64,000 nt of DNA from CBDBIG01 sp965205845 [NCBI: bacterium] (GTDB lineage: Bacteria > SAR324). Within the stretch, counting starts at the first letter, position 1. Every line of letters begins with the position of its first letter. The position numbers and the translations under genes are program-made. The stretch is taken from positions 186,001 to 250,000 of the forward strand of contig CBDBIG010000005.1 of NCBI GenBank assembly GCA_965205845.1. The letters run 5' to 3'. Below are positions 25,380-34,774 of the stretch, in pieces. Below the pieces are notes generated by a model. It had not been told where the DNA came from and did not search any database. It saw only the letters and a program-made list of their open reading frames with translations.

Positions 25380-28064
25380 TTGCCCCATAGACACCGCCTA
25401 AGACGAAGATGGCGCAAGCGTACTGGGCTCGAATACCCAGAGCAACATGCATCTGATTCCAGCGACAATAGCGCGTTACTTAACCTGCTAAACCTAAATG
25501 AAGACAGTGCCGACAAGCGCCTCGGGCACCGCGCCTTGGTCGTTAAGTTTTGGGTGTTTCCCATTTCGACCGTTTTTTTTGGCGGCTTATTCTTTTTGCT
25601 CATCGGGCGAATCGTTGATAGTGCGAGCATCGAGATAGGTTTTACCAGTTTATTCTCATTTTTTTCAATCAGCGATCCCCTTTCTGCGCGCGACATGATT
25701 TGGGCCGTGCTTGAGGTACTTGCAGGCCTGTTTGGAATTACCATTACCGTGGTCGCCATTATTGTGCAGCTTTCTGCTACCCGGTATACTTCGCGGGTGG
25801 TCGACCTATTTTTGGCCGATCGCATGAACATCTTTATTCTCTTTGCCTATGTCATGCCTTTGCTTTATGGGTTTTGGCTGGCTAACACGCTGCAAGCAAA
25901 CCTTCCCGCATTTTGGTCGGTGGGTATTTTTACAACCCTGACCACCTTGGTGGTTTTAATGGTTATTCCATATTTTCAGTATGTGTTTCACTTTTTACAA
26001 CCCCAAAGCATTATTACCACCATCGAGCGCGCCACTGAAAAACACCTGATAAAAGGGTTGGACAAAGACACCACCATTCGCGCACGCCACGAGGTTTTTC
26101 AGTCGATTCGCCAGCTAAGCGACATTACCCTTTCTTCGATTGAGCGCTCTGATATTGTGCTGGCCACCCAGTGTATTAACTCGTTAAAGCATATTATGAT
26201 GTTTTACCTCGACCGCAAGGGGCGCATGCCACAGGCATGGTTTTACATTGAGCAAGAACAAATTGCAGGGATGTCTGAGGAAGTATGGCGCGATATTGTG
26301 AAGATTAGGGCCTGGTTAGAATTGGAAGTGTTTAAGCAATTTGAGATCTCTTTTACCAGTTCGCTCAATAAAGTACGCGATATTAACAGCATTGTGGCGC
26401 GTAACCTTCGCGAGGTTGCTGAGCGGGCGGCCACCACCGACTCCGAGCATACGGTGGAGTTTTTTGTGAAAGGCTTTAACACGCTCATTATGTTTGCCCT
26501 CAATGTGCACGACATTCGCAGCGTGGTACACGTGCTTTATCAATACCGCCTATTGGCGGAGGCTTTGCTTTACCGCCCTAATTTGGTGCAAAAAATTTGT
26601 CATCACATGCGCTATTATGGGGTTAACAGCCAGCGCCGCGGGGTGCCATTTGTGATTGATGCTGTGGCTTACGATCTACGCACTTTGGTCGAGATGGCCT
26701 ACGAGCAGTTTCCTGATACAGCCAAAAACATTTTGGCGGTACTGCTGAGCCTTGACCAAATTGCCGAGAACAAAACCGATTTGCAGATGCTGCGTGGAGT
26801 GCGCAAAAGCCAGGTCATGATGGCTGCATTTTTTATCCGGCAAAAACGCTACGATTTGGCAAAAGATATTTTAAAAGACATGGCAGCAGAATCACCCCAA
26901 CTCATGCGCTGGGTGCACAACGACTTGGTGCGCGAAGGCACGCGTGATTTTTGGGAAATTGAAGACCGTGGTGTCTCCTTTTATTTTGTGGAAGATGATC
27001 GCAAGGAGTCCATTCGTCTCTTTTTTGCATGGCTGAATAAAACCCAACCTTTGCCCCCTGAAATGCAGGTACTATTTGAAAATGATACCTCAAATTCACA
27101 AGAAACGGACACGCGTAATGCCGATTTAGAATCAGCGATGCTTCACCCCTTTGTTCTACCAAAAAGGGGAGCCTCGATTGCTCAGCAGCCCCTCGGGTCC
27201 GTATCCATGCCTCTCCAAAATGGCGCCACCCAAAAAATGCCCATACAACGACCAGCACCAAGGCTACCAGCCAAAGCAGCGCAGCCACAGCGCCTCCCCC
27301 TTGGTGCACAAAGAGCCCCCACCAAAGCAGCGCAGCCACAGCGCCTCCCCCTTGGTGCACAAAGAGCCCCCACCAAAGCAGCGCAGCCACAGCGCACCCC
27401 CCTTGGTGCACAAAGAGCCCCCACCAAAGCAGCGCAGCCACAGCGCACCCCCCTTGGTGCACAAAGAGCCCCCACCAAAGCAGCGCAGCCACAGCGCACC
27501 CCCCTTGGTGCACAAAGAGCCCCCACCAAAGCAGCGCAGCCACAGCGCACCCCCCTTGGTGCACAAAGAGCCCCCACCAGGGCAGCGCAGCCACAGCGCA
27601 CGCCTCTTGGTGCACAAAGATCTCCCACCAGGGCAGCGCAGCCACAGCGCACCCCCCTTCTTGGTGCTCCAAAGGTTCCAATCAAGGGAGCGCAGCCACA
27701 GCGCACCCCCCTTGGTGCACAAAAAGCCCCCACCAAAGCAGCGCAGCCACAGCGCACCCCCCTTGGTGCACAAAAAGCCCCCACCAGGGCAGCACAGCCA
27801 CAGCGCACGCCTCTTGGTGCACAAAGAGCCCCCACCAAGGCGGTACAGCCACAGCGCACCCCCCTTGGTGCACAAAGAGCCCCCACCAGGGCAGCGCAGC
27901 CACAGCGCGCCCCCCTTGGTGCACAAAAAGCCCCCACCAAGGCGGTACAGCCACAGCGCGCCCCCCTTGGTGCACAAAAAGCCCCCCCAGTACGCTTAGG
28001 CGAGGTCCGTACACAAAACGCTGTCAACCCAACCCTTTTACCCAAAATGAAAAACGGCTCATAA
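25380..28064 (+). CDS. DUF2254-like membrane protein with a C-terminal cationic repeat tail
   Basis: An 894-residue protein. A basic N-terminus is followed by about four membrane segments within residues 55-205 (for instance FPISTVFFGGLFFLLIG and FGITITVVAIIVQLSA). The words QLSATRYTSRVVDLFLADR after the second segment match DUF2254. Residues 210-590 are helical and soluble, with no known fold. Residues 631-868 are fourteen 17-residue repeats of the type APTKAAQPQRTPLGAQR, rich in Pro, Gln, Ala and Arg. The start is TTG 25380, chosen because GAGGAG lies upstream and no ATG precedes the first membrane segment. Function unknown. Confidence 0.75.
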   Translation: MPHRHRLRRRWRKRTGLEYPEQHASDSSDNSALLNLLNLNEDSADKRLGHRALVVKFWVFPISTVFFGGLFFLLIGRIVDSASIEIGFTSLFSFFSISDPLSARDMIWAVLEVLAGLFGITITVVAIIVQLSATRYTSRVVDLFLADRMNIFILFAYVMPLLYGFWLANTLQANLPAFWSVGIFTTLTTLVVLMVIPYFQYVFHFLQPQSIITTIERATEKHLIKGLDKDTTIRARHEVFQSIRQLSDITLSSIERSDIVLATQCINSLKHIMMFYLDRKGRMPQAWFYIEQEQIAGMSEEVWRDIVKIRAWLELEVFKQFEISFTSSLNKVRDINSIVARNLREVAERAATTDSEHTVEFFVKGFNTLIMFALNVHDIRSVVHVLYQYRLLAEALLYRPNLVQKICHHMRYYGVNSQRRGVPFVIDAVAYDLRTLVEMAYEQFPDTAKNILAVLLSLDQIAENKTDLQMLRGVRKSQVMMAAFFIRQKRYDLAKDILKDMAAESPQLMRWVHNDLVREGTRDFWEIEDRGVSFYFVEDDRKESIRLFFAWLNKTQPLPPEMQVLFENDTSNSQETDTRNADLESAMLHPFVLPKRGASIAQQPLGSVSMPLQNGATQKMPIQRPAPRLPAKAAQPQRLPLGAQRAPTKAAQPQRLPLGAQRAPTKAAQPQRTPLGAQRAPTKAAQPQRTPLGAQRAPTKAAQPQRTPLGAQRAPTKAAQPQRTPLGAQRAPTRAAQPQRTPLGAQRSPTRAAQPQRTPLLGAPKVPIKGAQPQRTPLGAQKAPTKAAQPQRTPLGAQKAPTRAAQPQRTPLGAQRAPTKAVQPQRTPLGAQRAPTRAAQPQRAPLGAQKAPTKAVQPQRAPLGAQKAPPVRLGEVRTQNAVNPTLLPKMKNGS
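27271..27984. repeat. 51-bp in-frame coding minisatellite, 14 units
   Basis: CCAAAGCAGCGCAGCCACAG recurs every 51 bp from 27271, with variants CCAGGGCAG and CCAAGGCGG. The unit length is a multiple of 3 and adds 17 residues per copy to the DUF2254-like protein. One unit (around 27640-27690) has a 3-base insertion and more changes. All other frames stay open too, giving long shadow frames on both strands. Confidence 0.96.
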
Positions 28065-28094
28065 AACGCTTTAACGCAGGTAGGTAGCACTATT

Positions 28095-29267
28095 ATGGAT
28101 TTAAAAGAAAGCAGTGAACTAAACGCTTTTCGCCAAAACATACGTGAATGGACATTGGCTAATTTGCCCGCCGAAATGAAGCAGCCATACCGCTATAGTG
28201 GTATGGAAGACGATAACCTCACCAGCGAGTGGTACCGACGCTTGGGCAAGCAAGGCTGGCTGGCATACCGTTGGCCAAGCACCTACAGTGGGGCGGGGTT
28301 TTCAATACCTCAACAGGTGGTGTTTGCCGATGAATTATCGCGCTGCAGTGCACCTACTCCTGGAGGTTTTGGCCTCTCGATGGTGGGACCGCTTATTTTG
28401 CAATTTGGCACTCAAGCCCAGCGCGAGCGTTTTTTGCCCCCCATCGCCCGTCATCAGGAAATATGGTGTCAGGGATACTCCGAACCCGATGCAGGCTCTG
28501 ATTTAGCCTCCTTGCAAACCCATGCTCAACCCGATGGTGATCATTATGTAATCAACGGGCGCAAGGTATGGACTTCAAGGGCGGACGTAGCCGACTGGAT
28601 TTTTGTGCTGGCACGTACCAGCAGCCAAGGCAAACCCCAAGAAGGGATTAGTTTTTTTTTGGTGGACATGAAAACAGCAGGTATTTCCTTAAAGCCCATT
28701 GAGCAACTCGATGGCATGCAAGGCTTTTGTGAAACGTTGTTTGAAGAGGTACGCACACCTGCCACCAATATGGTAGGCAAAATTCATCAAGGGTGGAGCA
28801 TGGCCAAGGCTTTGTTAAACCACGAACGCACCTCAACGGGCGAAAGCATCAACCTTACTAATTTGCTAAAAGATGTTAAAACCATTGCCTCAACCTACGA
28901 AAATGACGGTGTACCCCTCATCAAAGATGCAAGATTTCGTCAAAGGCTGACCAAGCTCGAAATGGATGCAGATTGCCTCATTTTTACGCGAAAACGCCTG
29001 ATGAGTGCCGTGATGCAAGGAAAAACCCCAGGGCCCGAAGCCTCTATTTTTAAGCTTTATCAAACCGAACTCTGCCAGTCGATTTATGATCTCGCCCTTG
29101 AAATTCTAGGGCCAGACGGCGCAGCATGGTGGGATAAACGCTTAAGCAACGAAGCCTATAGCGTTGCCATGATGGCTGTCATGAGCCGTGCCATGAGCAT
29201 CTATGCAGGCTCCAACGAAATTCAACGCAACATTATCTCCAAGCATGTTTTGCAACTTCCCTCGTAA
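28095..29267 (+). CDS. Acyl-CoA dehydrogenase family protein
   Basis: An FAD flavoprotein of 390 residues that probably forms an alpha,beta double bond in an acyl-CoA. It has QGYSEPDAGSDLASLQT for FAD and substrate binding, GRKVWTSRADVADWIFVLAR, and a C-terminal helical bundle with ALEILGPDGAAWWDKR and IYAGSNEIQRNIISKHVL. It is the type often found in steroid or branched-acid breakdown clusters, but no such cluster is visible here. It follows the DUF2254-like gene by 30 bp. The substrate is unknown. Confidence 0.9.
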   Translation: MDLKESSELNAFRQNIREWTLANLPAEMKQPYRYSGMEDDNLTSEWYRRLGKQGWLAYRWPSTYSGAGFSIPQQVVFADELSRCSAPTPGGFGLSMVGPLILQFGTQAQRERFLPPIARHQEIWCQGYSEPDAGSDLASLQTHAQPDGDHYVINGRKVWTSRADVADWIFVLARTSSQGKPQEGISFFLVDMKTAGISLKPIEQLDGMQGFCETLFEEVRTPATNMVGKIHQGWSMAKALLNHERTSTGESINLTNLLKDVKTIASTYENDGVPLIKDARFRQRLTKLEMDADCLIFTRKRLMSAVMQGKTPGPEASIFKLYQTELCQSIYDLALEILGPDGAAWWDKRLSNEAYSVAMMAVMSRAMSIYAGSNEIQRNIISKHVLQLPS

Positions 29268-29288
29268 ATTTTTTGGGCTGTCTCAACA

Positions 29289-29310
29289 GATAACCAACTT
29301 TGGGGTTATC
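29289..29310. other. Short hairpin after the acyl-CoA dehydrogenase gene
   Basis: GATAACC (29289-29295) pairs with GGTTATC (29304-29310) around an 8-base loop, 20 bases past the stop. There is no U-run, so it is a weak candidate terminator or just a hairpin. Confidence 0.35.
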
Positions 29311-29336
29311 TATGGATAAGCCTGAGAAAGAGTCGT

Positions 29337-29422
29337 ATCCAAGGTGTCTGGGGACAACGAAGCATGTTGCTAAAAACAGATGCAAATCCAAGGTGTCTGG
29401 GGACAACGAAGCGTGTTGCTAA
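29337..29422. repeat. 49-bp tandem duplication upstream of glyS
   Basis: ATCCAAGGTGTCTGGGGACA and the following AACGAAGC.TGTTGCTAA occur at 29337 and again 49 bp later, with one base different. It lies between the acyl-CoA dehydrogenase gene and glyS. Confidence 0.9.
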
Positions 29423-29508
29423 GTGCGAGTGAACTGGCGCGACGATGGTTGTTTGGTTGAAAAATAAAAAATACCCGATTTACAAAACCCTTCACACACC
29501 AAAGCCCC

Positions 29509-30903
29509 ATGCCTAAAACCCCTTCCATGGATCAACTGACCTCTTTTGCCAAACGCCGCGGCTTTGTATTTGCGGGATCTGAAATTTATGGCGGTTTGGC
29601 CAACACGTGGGATTATGGCCCTTTGGGAGTCGAACTGAAAAACAACATTAAGCAGGCATGGTGGCAGACCTTTGTGCGCCGGCGTGCCGATATCGTCGGC
29701 TTGGATAGTGCTATTTTGACGAACTCCGCGGTGTGGGGTGCCTCGGGGCATTTAGACAATTTTACCGACCCGCTCGTGGATTGTCGCAGTTGCAAGCATC
29801 GCCATCGTGCAGATCACCTCATCGAGAATTACTTGCGCAAAAAACGAACCCCCGATTCGGAGGTGGGCATTGCCGCAATGAGCGAGGGCGACTTGCATGC
29901 CAAACTGACCGAACATACCATTGCCTGTCCCCACTGTGGTCAATGCGATTATACCCCTGTACGGCGCTTTAATCTGATGTTTCGGACCTTTCAAGGGGTG
30001 CTCGAAGATGCTTCCTCGACCGTGTATTTGCGCCCTGAGACAGCCCAAGGGATTTTTATAAACTTTAAAAACATTCAAACCACCACCCGCAAAAAACTAC
30101 CCTTTGGGGTAGGGCAAATTGGCAAATCGTTTCGGAATGAAATCACCCCCGGGAATTTTATCTTTCGTACCCGGGAATTTGAGCAAATGGAACTTGAATT
30201 TTTTTGCCGCCCTGAAGAAGCCCACACATGGTATGAGCATTGGCGTAAAACGACCTTTAACTGGCTGCTAACCATTGGCCTCAAGCAAAACTCCTTGCGA
30301 TGGCGTGAGCATTACGACAAAGAGCTCTCTCATTACAGCCAAGCGACCGCTGACATTGAGTTCGCGTTTCCTTTTGGTTGGGGTGAGCTCTGGGGAATAG
30401 CGCATCGCGGTAATTTTGACCTAACCCAGCATCAACATGCATCGGGCAAAGATTTGTACTATGTCGAAGCGCAAAAGGGCGAAAAGTTTCTGCCTCACGT
30501 GATTGAACCCGCCCTTGGTGTTGAACGCTTGGTTTTGGCATTGTTGGTTGATGCCTACAGCGAGGATGCTATGGGCGGTGAAACCCGTACGGTATTGCGC
30601 CTCCATCCGCGGATTGCTCCCGTAAAATTTGCCGTGCTGCCCTTGTCTAAAAAACTTGCCGAACCTGCACGCAAGTTGTATGCAGATTTGCTAAACGCCT
30701 TTGCTTGTGACTATGATGGGACCGGGAGCATTGGGAGGCGCTATCGGCGTTTTGACGAGATTGGTGCGCCTTTTTGCCTTACCTTCGATTTTGAAAGCCT
30801 TGAAGATGCCTCGGTTACCATTCGCAACCGCGACGACGGCAGCCAAGAACGCGTGAAAATGACAGCCTTAGTTAGCCATCTCCAAGGTCTCATCCAAGCA
30901 TAA
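29509..30903 (+). CDS. glyS: Glycyl-tRNA synthetase, single-chain (alpha2) type
   Basis: A class II synthetase that charges tRNA-Gly, 464 aa. It has the N-terminal GFVFAGSEIYGGLANTWDYG, two Cys pairs (CRSCKHR and CPHCGQ) likely to bind zinc, class II motif 2 around GKSFRNEITPGNFIFRTREF, motif 3 IEPALGVERLVLALL, and a C-terminal anticodon-binding domain. This alpha2 form is typical of Gram-positives, Bacteroidetes, archaea and some proteobacteria. Many proteobacteria use the unrelated alpha2-beta2 GlyQ/GlyS instead. The gene stands alone. Confidence 0.95.
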   Translation: MPKTPSMDQLTSFAKRRGFVFAGSEIYGGLANTWDYGPLGVELKNNIKQAWWQTFVRRRADIVGLDSAILTNSAVWGASGHLDNFTDPLVDCRSCKHRHRADHLIENYLRKKRTPDSEVGIAAMSEGDLHAKLTEHTIACPHCGQCDYTPVRRFNLMFRTFQGVLEDASSTVYLRPETAQGIFINFKNIQTTTRKKLPFGVGQIGKSFRNEITPGNFIFRTREFEQMELEFFCRPEEAHTWYEHWRKTTFNWLLTIGLKQNSLRWREHYDKELSHYSQATADIEFAFPFGWGELWGIAHRGNFDLTQHQHASGKDLYYVEAQKGEKFLPHVIEPALGVERLVLALLVDAYSEDAMGGETRTVLRLHPRIAPVKFAVLPLSKKLAEPARKLYADLLNAFACDYDGTGSIGRRYRRFDEIGAPFCLTFDFESLEDASVTIRNRDDGSQERVKMTALVSHLQGLIQA

Positions 30904-31322
30904 CTTAACTCGAGAAATGGGAATGGAACCACATTGTTACGGTTACGTGCCAAATACGCCTCCTGGTAAGATAAGAATTATCGTTACCATTTGGTTTGCG
31001 AGTGGGGTTAAGCAAAAAGACTGCGCACGCTTGTTGGATAATGCTTAACCCAAAAGGCAGCAAAGCCCTCAGAAAGGAGATGAGAAACATCCCATGTAAG
31101 GTTGGTTTTAGGATTAAGACAGAACGCCACCTGCCCTATTTTGGGGGGCGAAAGGCCGTTAGTTCATCCAATCAAGGTTGGTTTTAACGCCATGGCAAAA
31201 TGCAACCTGCCCTATCTTTGAGATTGTGCCCGTTCTTCCTTGGATTATGGCAGCCAAAAAAAGATAAGACCTTGTTTAAAAAACCCCTTCCAAGTAAATA
31301 GACCCCCCTTTAAAGAAACCTC
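30904..31322. other. Intergenic region between glyS and the helicase gene, with a diverged repeat
   Basis: About 420 bp without a gene. AAGGTTGGTTTTA followed by a CACCTGCCCTAT-type block occurs at 31098-31140 and again, diverged, at 31174-31217 (76 bp apart), probably an older tandem duplication. I see no clear terminator. Confidence 0.45.
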
Positions 31323-33371
31323 ATGTCTGCTTTTGCATTATTGAACACGCTTAATGCAGAGCAAGAACAAGCTGTGTTTGCCCCCCAAGGACCTTTGCTG
31401 GTGCTGGCAGGGGCGGGCAGCGGAAAAACCCGCGTGATTACGGCGCGCATTGTTCACAGCATCGAGTCTGGCTATGCCAACCCGCGTCAAATTGTTGCCC
31501 TTACGTTTACCAACAAGGCCGCAGGAGAAATGGCCGAGCGTTGCCATGCCATGTTGCCCAAAGGGAGTCCAAAACCTTTTATGGGGACCTTTCACGCCTT
31601 TGGCTTGCGCCTGCTGCGAGCCCACGCCGACAAACTAGGCTACCGCCGCAATTTTGCCATTGCCGACTACGGCGACCAGCTTCATTTGGTGCGCGATCTG
31701 CTGACCTCTGACGATGTTTTCGAATCGCCTAAGCACGCTTTGGCTGCCCTGCAACGCGCCAAAACCCAAGGACTTACCCCCCAAACCTTGGCGCAACAAG
31801 CCCAAACGGCCCAGCAAATGGAATTGGCCGCTTTGTGGCAAGAATACCAAAAAGCGATGCTGCGCTGGGGGGTGATGGATTTTGAAGATATTTTGCAACA
31901 AAGTTTACGCCTTACCCAAGAGCATCCCCTTGCGGCCCAGAGTTTTTTTGGGCGTTATCGCTGTGTGCTGGTGGATGAATGTCAAGATACCAATCCCATT
32001 CAATTTGACCTGCTAAAAGCAATGGTCCAACAGCGGCAAAACCTGTTTGCGGTAGGCGATGATGATCAATCGATTTATGGTTGGCGGGGTGCTGCGCCGC
32101 AAAACCTCCTCAATTTTGAGACTCACTTTCCTCACGCAAAGGTCGTACGCCTTGAGTCGAATTACCGCTCAACGGAGCCGATTTTACAAGCAGCCAATAC
32201 GGTAATTGCCCACAACCAAACACGGAGAAAAAAAACCCTTCGCGCGCATCGCGGTGAAGGGCGAGGAATTGGCTGGATTTTTGCCCAAAACGAACAAGAT
32301 GAAATGGAAGCGATGGTAACGCGCATGCGTTTGTTGCGCTTGCAAGAGGGGGCGGAATGGGGTGCGATGGCTGTGCTTTTGCGTGCTAACCATCAAGGAC
32401 GCATCGTTGAAGAAACCCTGCGTGAAGAAGGAATCCCTTGCCGCGTGGTCGGGGGAATGCGTTTTTATGAACGCAAAGAGATCAAGGATGCTTTGGCACA
32501 TTTGCAAGTCATGGCACATCCTGAAGACCAGATGCGCTTGTTGCGTGCTTTACAATTTCCTCGCAGAGGAATTGGACAAGCCTCTCTCACCCGTTTAACC
32601 GAAGAGGCCCAAGTTCGAAACAAAACCCCATTTATGCTGCTCGACTATGCGCCCAATATCCAAGGCATTCCTCCAGCTGCTGCGCAGTCAATGGCGCGAT
32701 ATGCCAATTTGCTCCAACGCTTTCAAAATGCATTTGTGCCGGGAAAATTGCACACCGCTTTTCGGGATCTGCTGGCCGAGCTCCATTTTTCAGAGGCCCT
32801 TGCACAAGAAAAAGGCAAAGGCAAAAACGCCCAAAAGCCTCTTGCCTTTATCCAAGAACTGTTGCGCGCCCTAGAGCACTTTGTGGAACGCAAACCCCAA
32901 GCCAGTTTAAACAACTACCTCGAGCATGTGGCATTACTGTCCTTACCCAGCGACAATAATGCGGATACCCCTGTAAAAGAGGTAACCATTCTTACCGTTC
33001 ATGCTGCCAAAGGGCTGGAATTTCCCTGTGTTTTTTTGCCCAAACTAGCCGAAGGCGAGTTTCCACACCACCGGAGCATACAAAGCGGCATTGAGGGCAT
33101 TGAGGAAGAACGACGGTTGTTTTATGTGGCTATCACCCGTGCCCAACGCTTGCTCACCCTTTCGAGTGCGCATTTTAAAAGGCGCTTTAAGGAACGTGTT
33201 ACCAAAAATATTTCACGTTTTGTATTGGAAATTCCAGCAGCTTTGTTTGATGGCAGTGCCCCCAATGGTGAATACCCGCCCGAAAAACGCGAAGAGCGCA
33301 AGCAAATAGCCAAAGCACGCTTCTTTGCACAAATGCGTCAAAGGGGCTTGGGCGAAGCCTTAAAAGAATAA
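31323..33371 (+). CDS. ATP-dependent DNA helicase, UvrD/PcrA/Rep family
   Basis: A superfamily 1A 3'-5' helicase, 682 aa. Motifs are in order: Q-motif LNAEQEQAVFA, Walker A LAGAGSGKTRVI, Ia ALTFTNKAAGEMAER, II LVDECQDTNPIQ, III VGDDDQSIYGWRGA, IV LESNYRSTEPIL, V LTVHAAKGLEFPCVFLP and VI EERRLFYVAITRAQ. It probably acts in repair and replication restart. The C-terminal end is short and polar; whether it is UvrD, PcrA or Rep cannot be settled. The last 50 codons were duplicated downstream. Confidence 0.93.
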   Translation: MSAFALLNTLNAEQEQAVFAPQGPLLVLAGAGSGKTRVITARIVHSIESGYANPRQIVALTFTNKAAGEMAERCHAMLPKGSPKPFMGTFHAFGLRLLRAHADKLGYRRNFAIADYGDQLHLVRDLLTSDDVFESPKHALAALQRAKTQGLTPQTLAQQAQTAQQMELAALWQEYQKAMLRWGVMDFEDILQQSLRLTQEHPLAAQSFFGRYRCVLVDECQDTNPIQFDLLKAMVQQRQNLFAVGDDDQSIYGWRGAAPQNLLNFETHFPHAKVVRLESNYRSTEPILQAANTVIAHNQTRRKKTLRAHRGEGRGIGWIFAQNEQDEMEAMVTRMRLLRLQEGAEWGAMAVLLRANHQGRIVEETLREEGIPCRVVGGMRFYERKEIKDALAHLQVMAHPEDQMRLLRALQFPRRGIGQASLTRLTEEAQVRNKTPFMLLDYAPNIQGIPPAAAQSMARYANLLQRFQNAFVPGKLHTAFRDLLAELHFSEALAQEKGKGKNAQKPLAFIQELLRALEHFVERKPQASLNNYLEHVALLSLPSDNNADTPVKEVTILTVHAAKGLEFPCVFLPKLAEGEFPHHRSIQSGIEGIEEERRLFYVAITRAQRLLTLSSAHFKRRFKERVTKNISRFVLEIPAALFDGSAPNGEYPPEKREERKQIAKARFFAQMRQRGLGEALKE

Positions 33372-33771
33372 AACCATTCGTTTTTCACCAAAGGCTATGG
33401 CCATGCAAGCAGTTCCACCGCCTGGTTTAAACCGTTTGGCACACCCTATTTTAGACCAAAAAATTTTGCCAGGCCTCGAGGTATTGATAGCCCATTTTGT
33501 ATCGGAAATTCCAGCAGCTTTGTTTGATGGCAGTGCCCCCAATGGTGAATATCCGCCCGAAAAACGCGAAGAGCGCAAGCAAATAGCCAAAGCACGCTTC
33601 TTTGCACAAATGCGTCAAAGGGGCTTGGGCGAAGCCTTAAAAGAATAAAACCATTCGTTTTTCACCAAAGGCTATGGCCATGCAAGCAGTTCCACCGCCT
33701 GGTTTAAACCGTTTGGCACACCATATTTTAGACCAAAAAATTTTGCCAGGCCTCGAGGTATTGATAGCCCG
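33217..33771. repeat. 277-bp tandem duplication across the helicase/hydrolase junction
   Basis: The helicase 3' end (from about 33217), the spacer and the first 30 codons of the following hydrolase gene are repeated once with a 277-bp offset (second copy from about 33494 to 33771). Only a handful of bases differ. TCACG occurs at both ends of the native segment and may have been the microhomology used. Confidence 0.93.
33397..33648 (+). other. Chimeric open frame created by the junction duplication
   Basis: Between the two duplicated copies lies an intact 83-codon frame. Its first 31 codons copy the start of the beta-lactamase-fold gene (MAMQAVPPPGLNRLAH...) and the rest copies the helicase C-terminus (EIPAALFDGSAPNGEYPP...). 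It keeps the upstream start context of the hydrolase gene, so it could be translated. Function is not implied. Confidence 0.5.
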
Positions 33772-34774
33772 TCACGAAGAAGTGTTGGGGCATTGGTGTT
33801 GGGGCATGCAAAGTTATTCTCCCCAAGCCAAAGTATTAATCTGCGGACAAACCGTTTTTGACCTTGCCTCACTCACCAAGCCACTGGCCACAACGCTATG
33901 TGCGCTGCTCTTGCAGCAGCGTCAGCTGCTTTGCTTACAGCAACCCTTGGGGGATTTTTTTGCCGAATTTAAACAAGCAGAAAAATCCCGCATTACCCTC
34001 ATTGACCTTCTCACCCATCGTGCAGGATTCGCAGCTTGGGTCGATTTGTATTCTCACAACCAAACCAGCCAACAAGCCCTACAAACCCTGGTACAGCAAC
34101 CCTTAGAACACCCGCCACGCAGCACCATGCTGTATAGCGACGTTGGCTTTTTACTGTTGGCAGCGTGTTTGCGTCAAGTTACGGGACACACGCTCAAAAC
34201 GCTTTTTGCCAACACAGTGGCCCAACCTTTAGGCCTAAAGCACTGCGCTTTTCGCCCCTTAGAAGAGGGTTGGGAGAACCCCTTTGCGCCCACTCAAAAT
34301 TGTCCATGGCGCAAACGCGTACTATGCGGCGAGGTGCATGACGAAAACGCGTGGATTTTGAACCAGGAAGGGGGAAATGCGGGCCTCTTTGCCCATGCGG
34401 GGGATGTACATCGCCTTGCAACTGCGGTGCTTCGCGGCCTCCAAGGGCTCCATTCTCCCCCCTGGGAGATCAGCCAACACACCCTAACCTTCATGTGTCA
34501 AAACCACAATCCACCTTCCCTCGAGCCCCGTGGGTTGGGTTGGGATATGAAGGCTTCAAGGGGTTATAGCAGCGCAGGTCAGCATTTTTCACAACGCGCC
34601 ATTGGGCACACCGCTTTTACGGGTCCTTCGCTGTGGATGGAGCCTCAAAGTGGTATCCTTGTTGTCATACTTTGTTCGCGGGTTAATGGGGGACGGTTTC
34701 ATGCCCAAAAAGAATGGATAGCCTTACGCCCGATGTTGCACGATGCGCTCCTTGAAGCTTTCACCTCGTTGTAG
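33674..34774 (+). CDS. Serine beta-lactamase-fold hydrolase (class C / esterase-type)
   Basis: A 366-residue penicillin-binding-protein-fold hydrolase. The nucleophile motif SxxK is FDLASLTKPLA near residue 61. The YxN-like motif is YSDVGFLLLA near residue 155, with Asp in place of Asn. The third strand motif is probably HTAFTGPSLW near residue 310. No signal peptide is visible, so it is probably a cytoplasmic esterase or peptidase of this family and not a resistance beta-lactamase. Its first 30 codons are also present in the upstream chimeric frame, and its last 12 codons lie in the 80-bp array. Confidence 0.85.
   Translation: MAMQAVPPPGLNRLAHHILDQKILPGLEVLIARHEEVLGHWCWGMQSYSPQAKVLICGQTVFDLASLTKPLATTLCALLLQQRQLLCLQQPLGDFFAEFKQAEKSRITLIDLLTHRAGFAAWVDLYSHNQTSQQALQTLVQQPLEHPPRSTMLYSDVGFLLLAACLRQVTGHTLKTLFANTVAQPLGLKHCAFRPLEEGWENPFAPTQNCPWRKRVLCGEVHDENAWILNQEGGNAGLFAHAGDVHRLATAVLRGLQGLHSPPWEISQHTLTFMCQNHNPPSLEPRGLGWDMKASRGYSSAGQHFSQRAIGHTAFTGPSLWMEPQSGILVVILCSRVNGGRFHAQKEWIALRPMLHDALLEAFTSL

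Noticed and set aside
27151-28141. Long open frames in other frames over the 51-bp coding repeat
   Set aside because: They are shadows of the DUF2254-like gene; the repeat leaves all frames open.
33674-34774. Antibiotic-resistance beta-lactamase
   Set aside because: There is no signal peptide and the YxN and KTG motifs are changed, so a cytoplasmic esterase or peptidase of the same fold is more likely.
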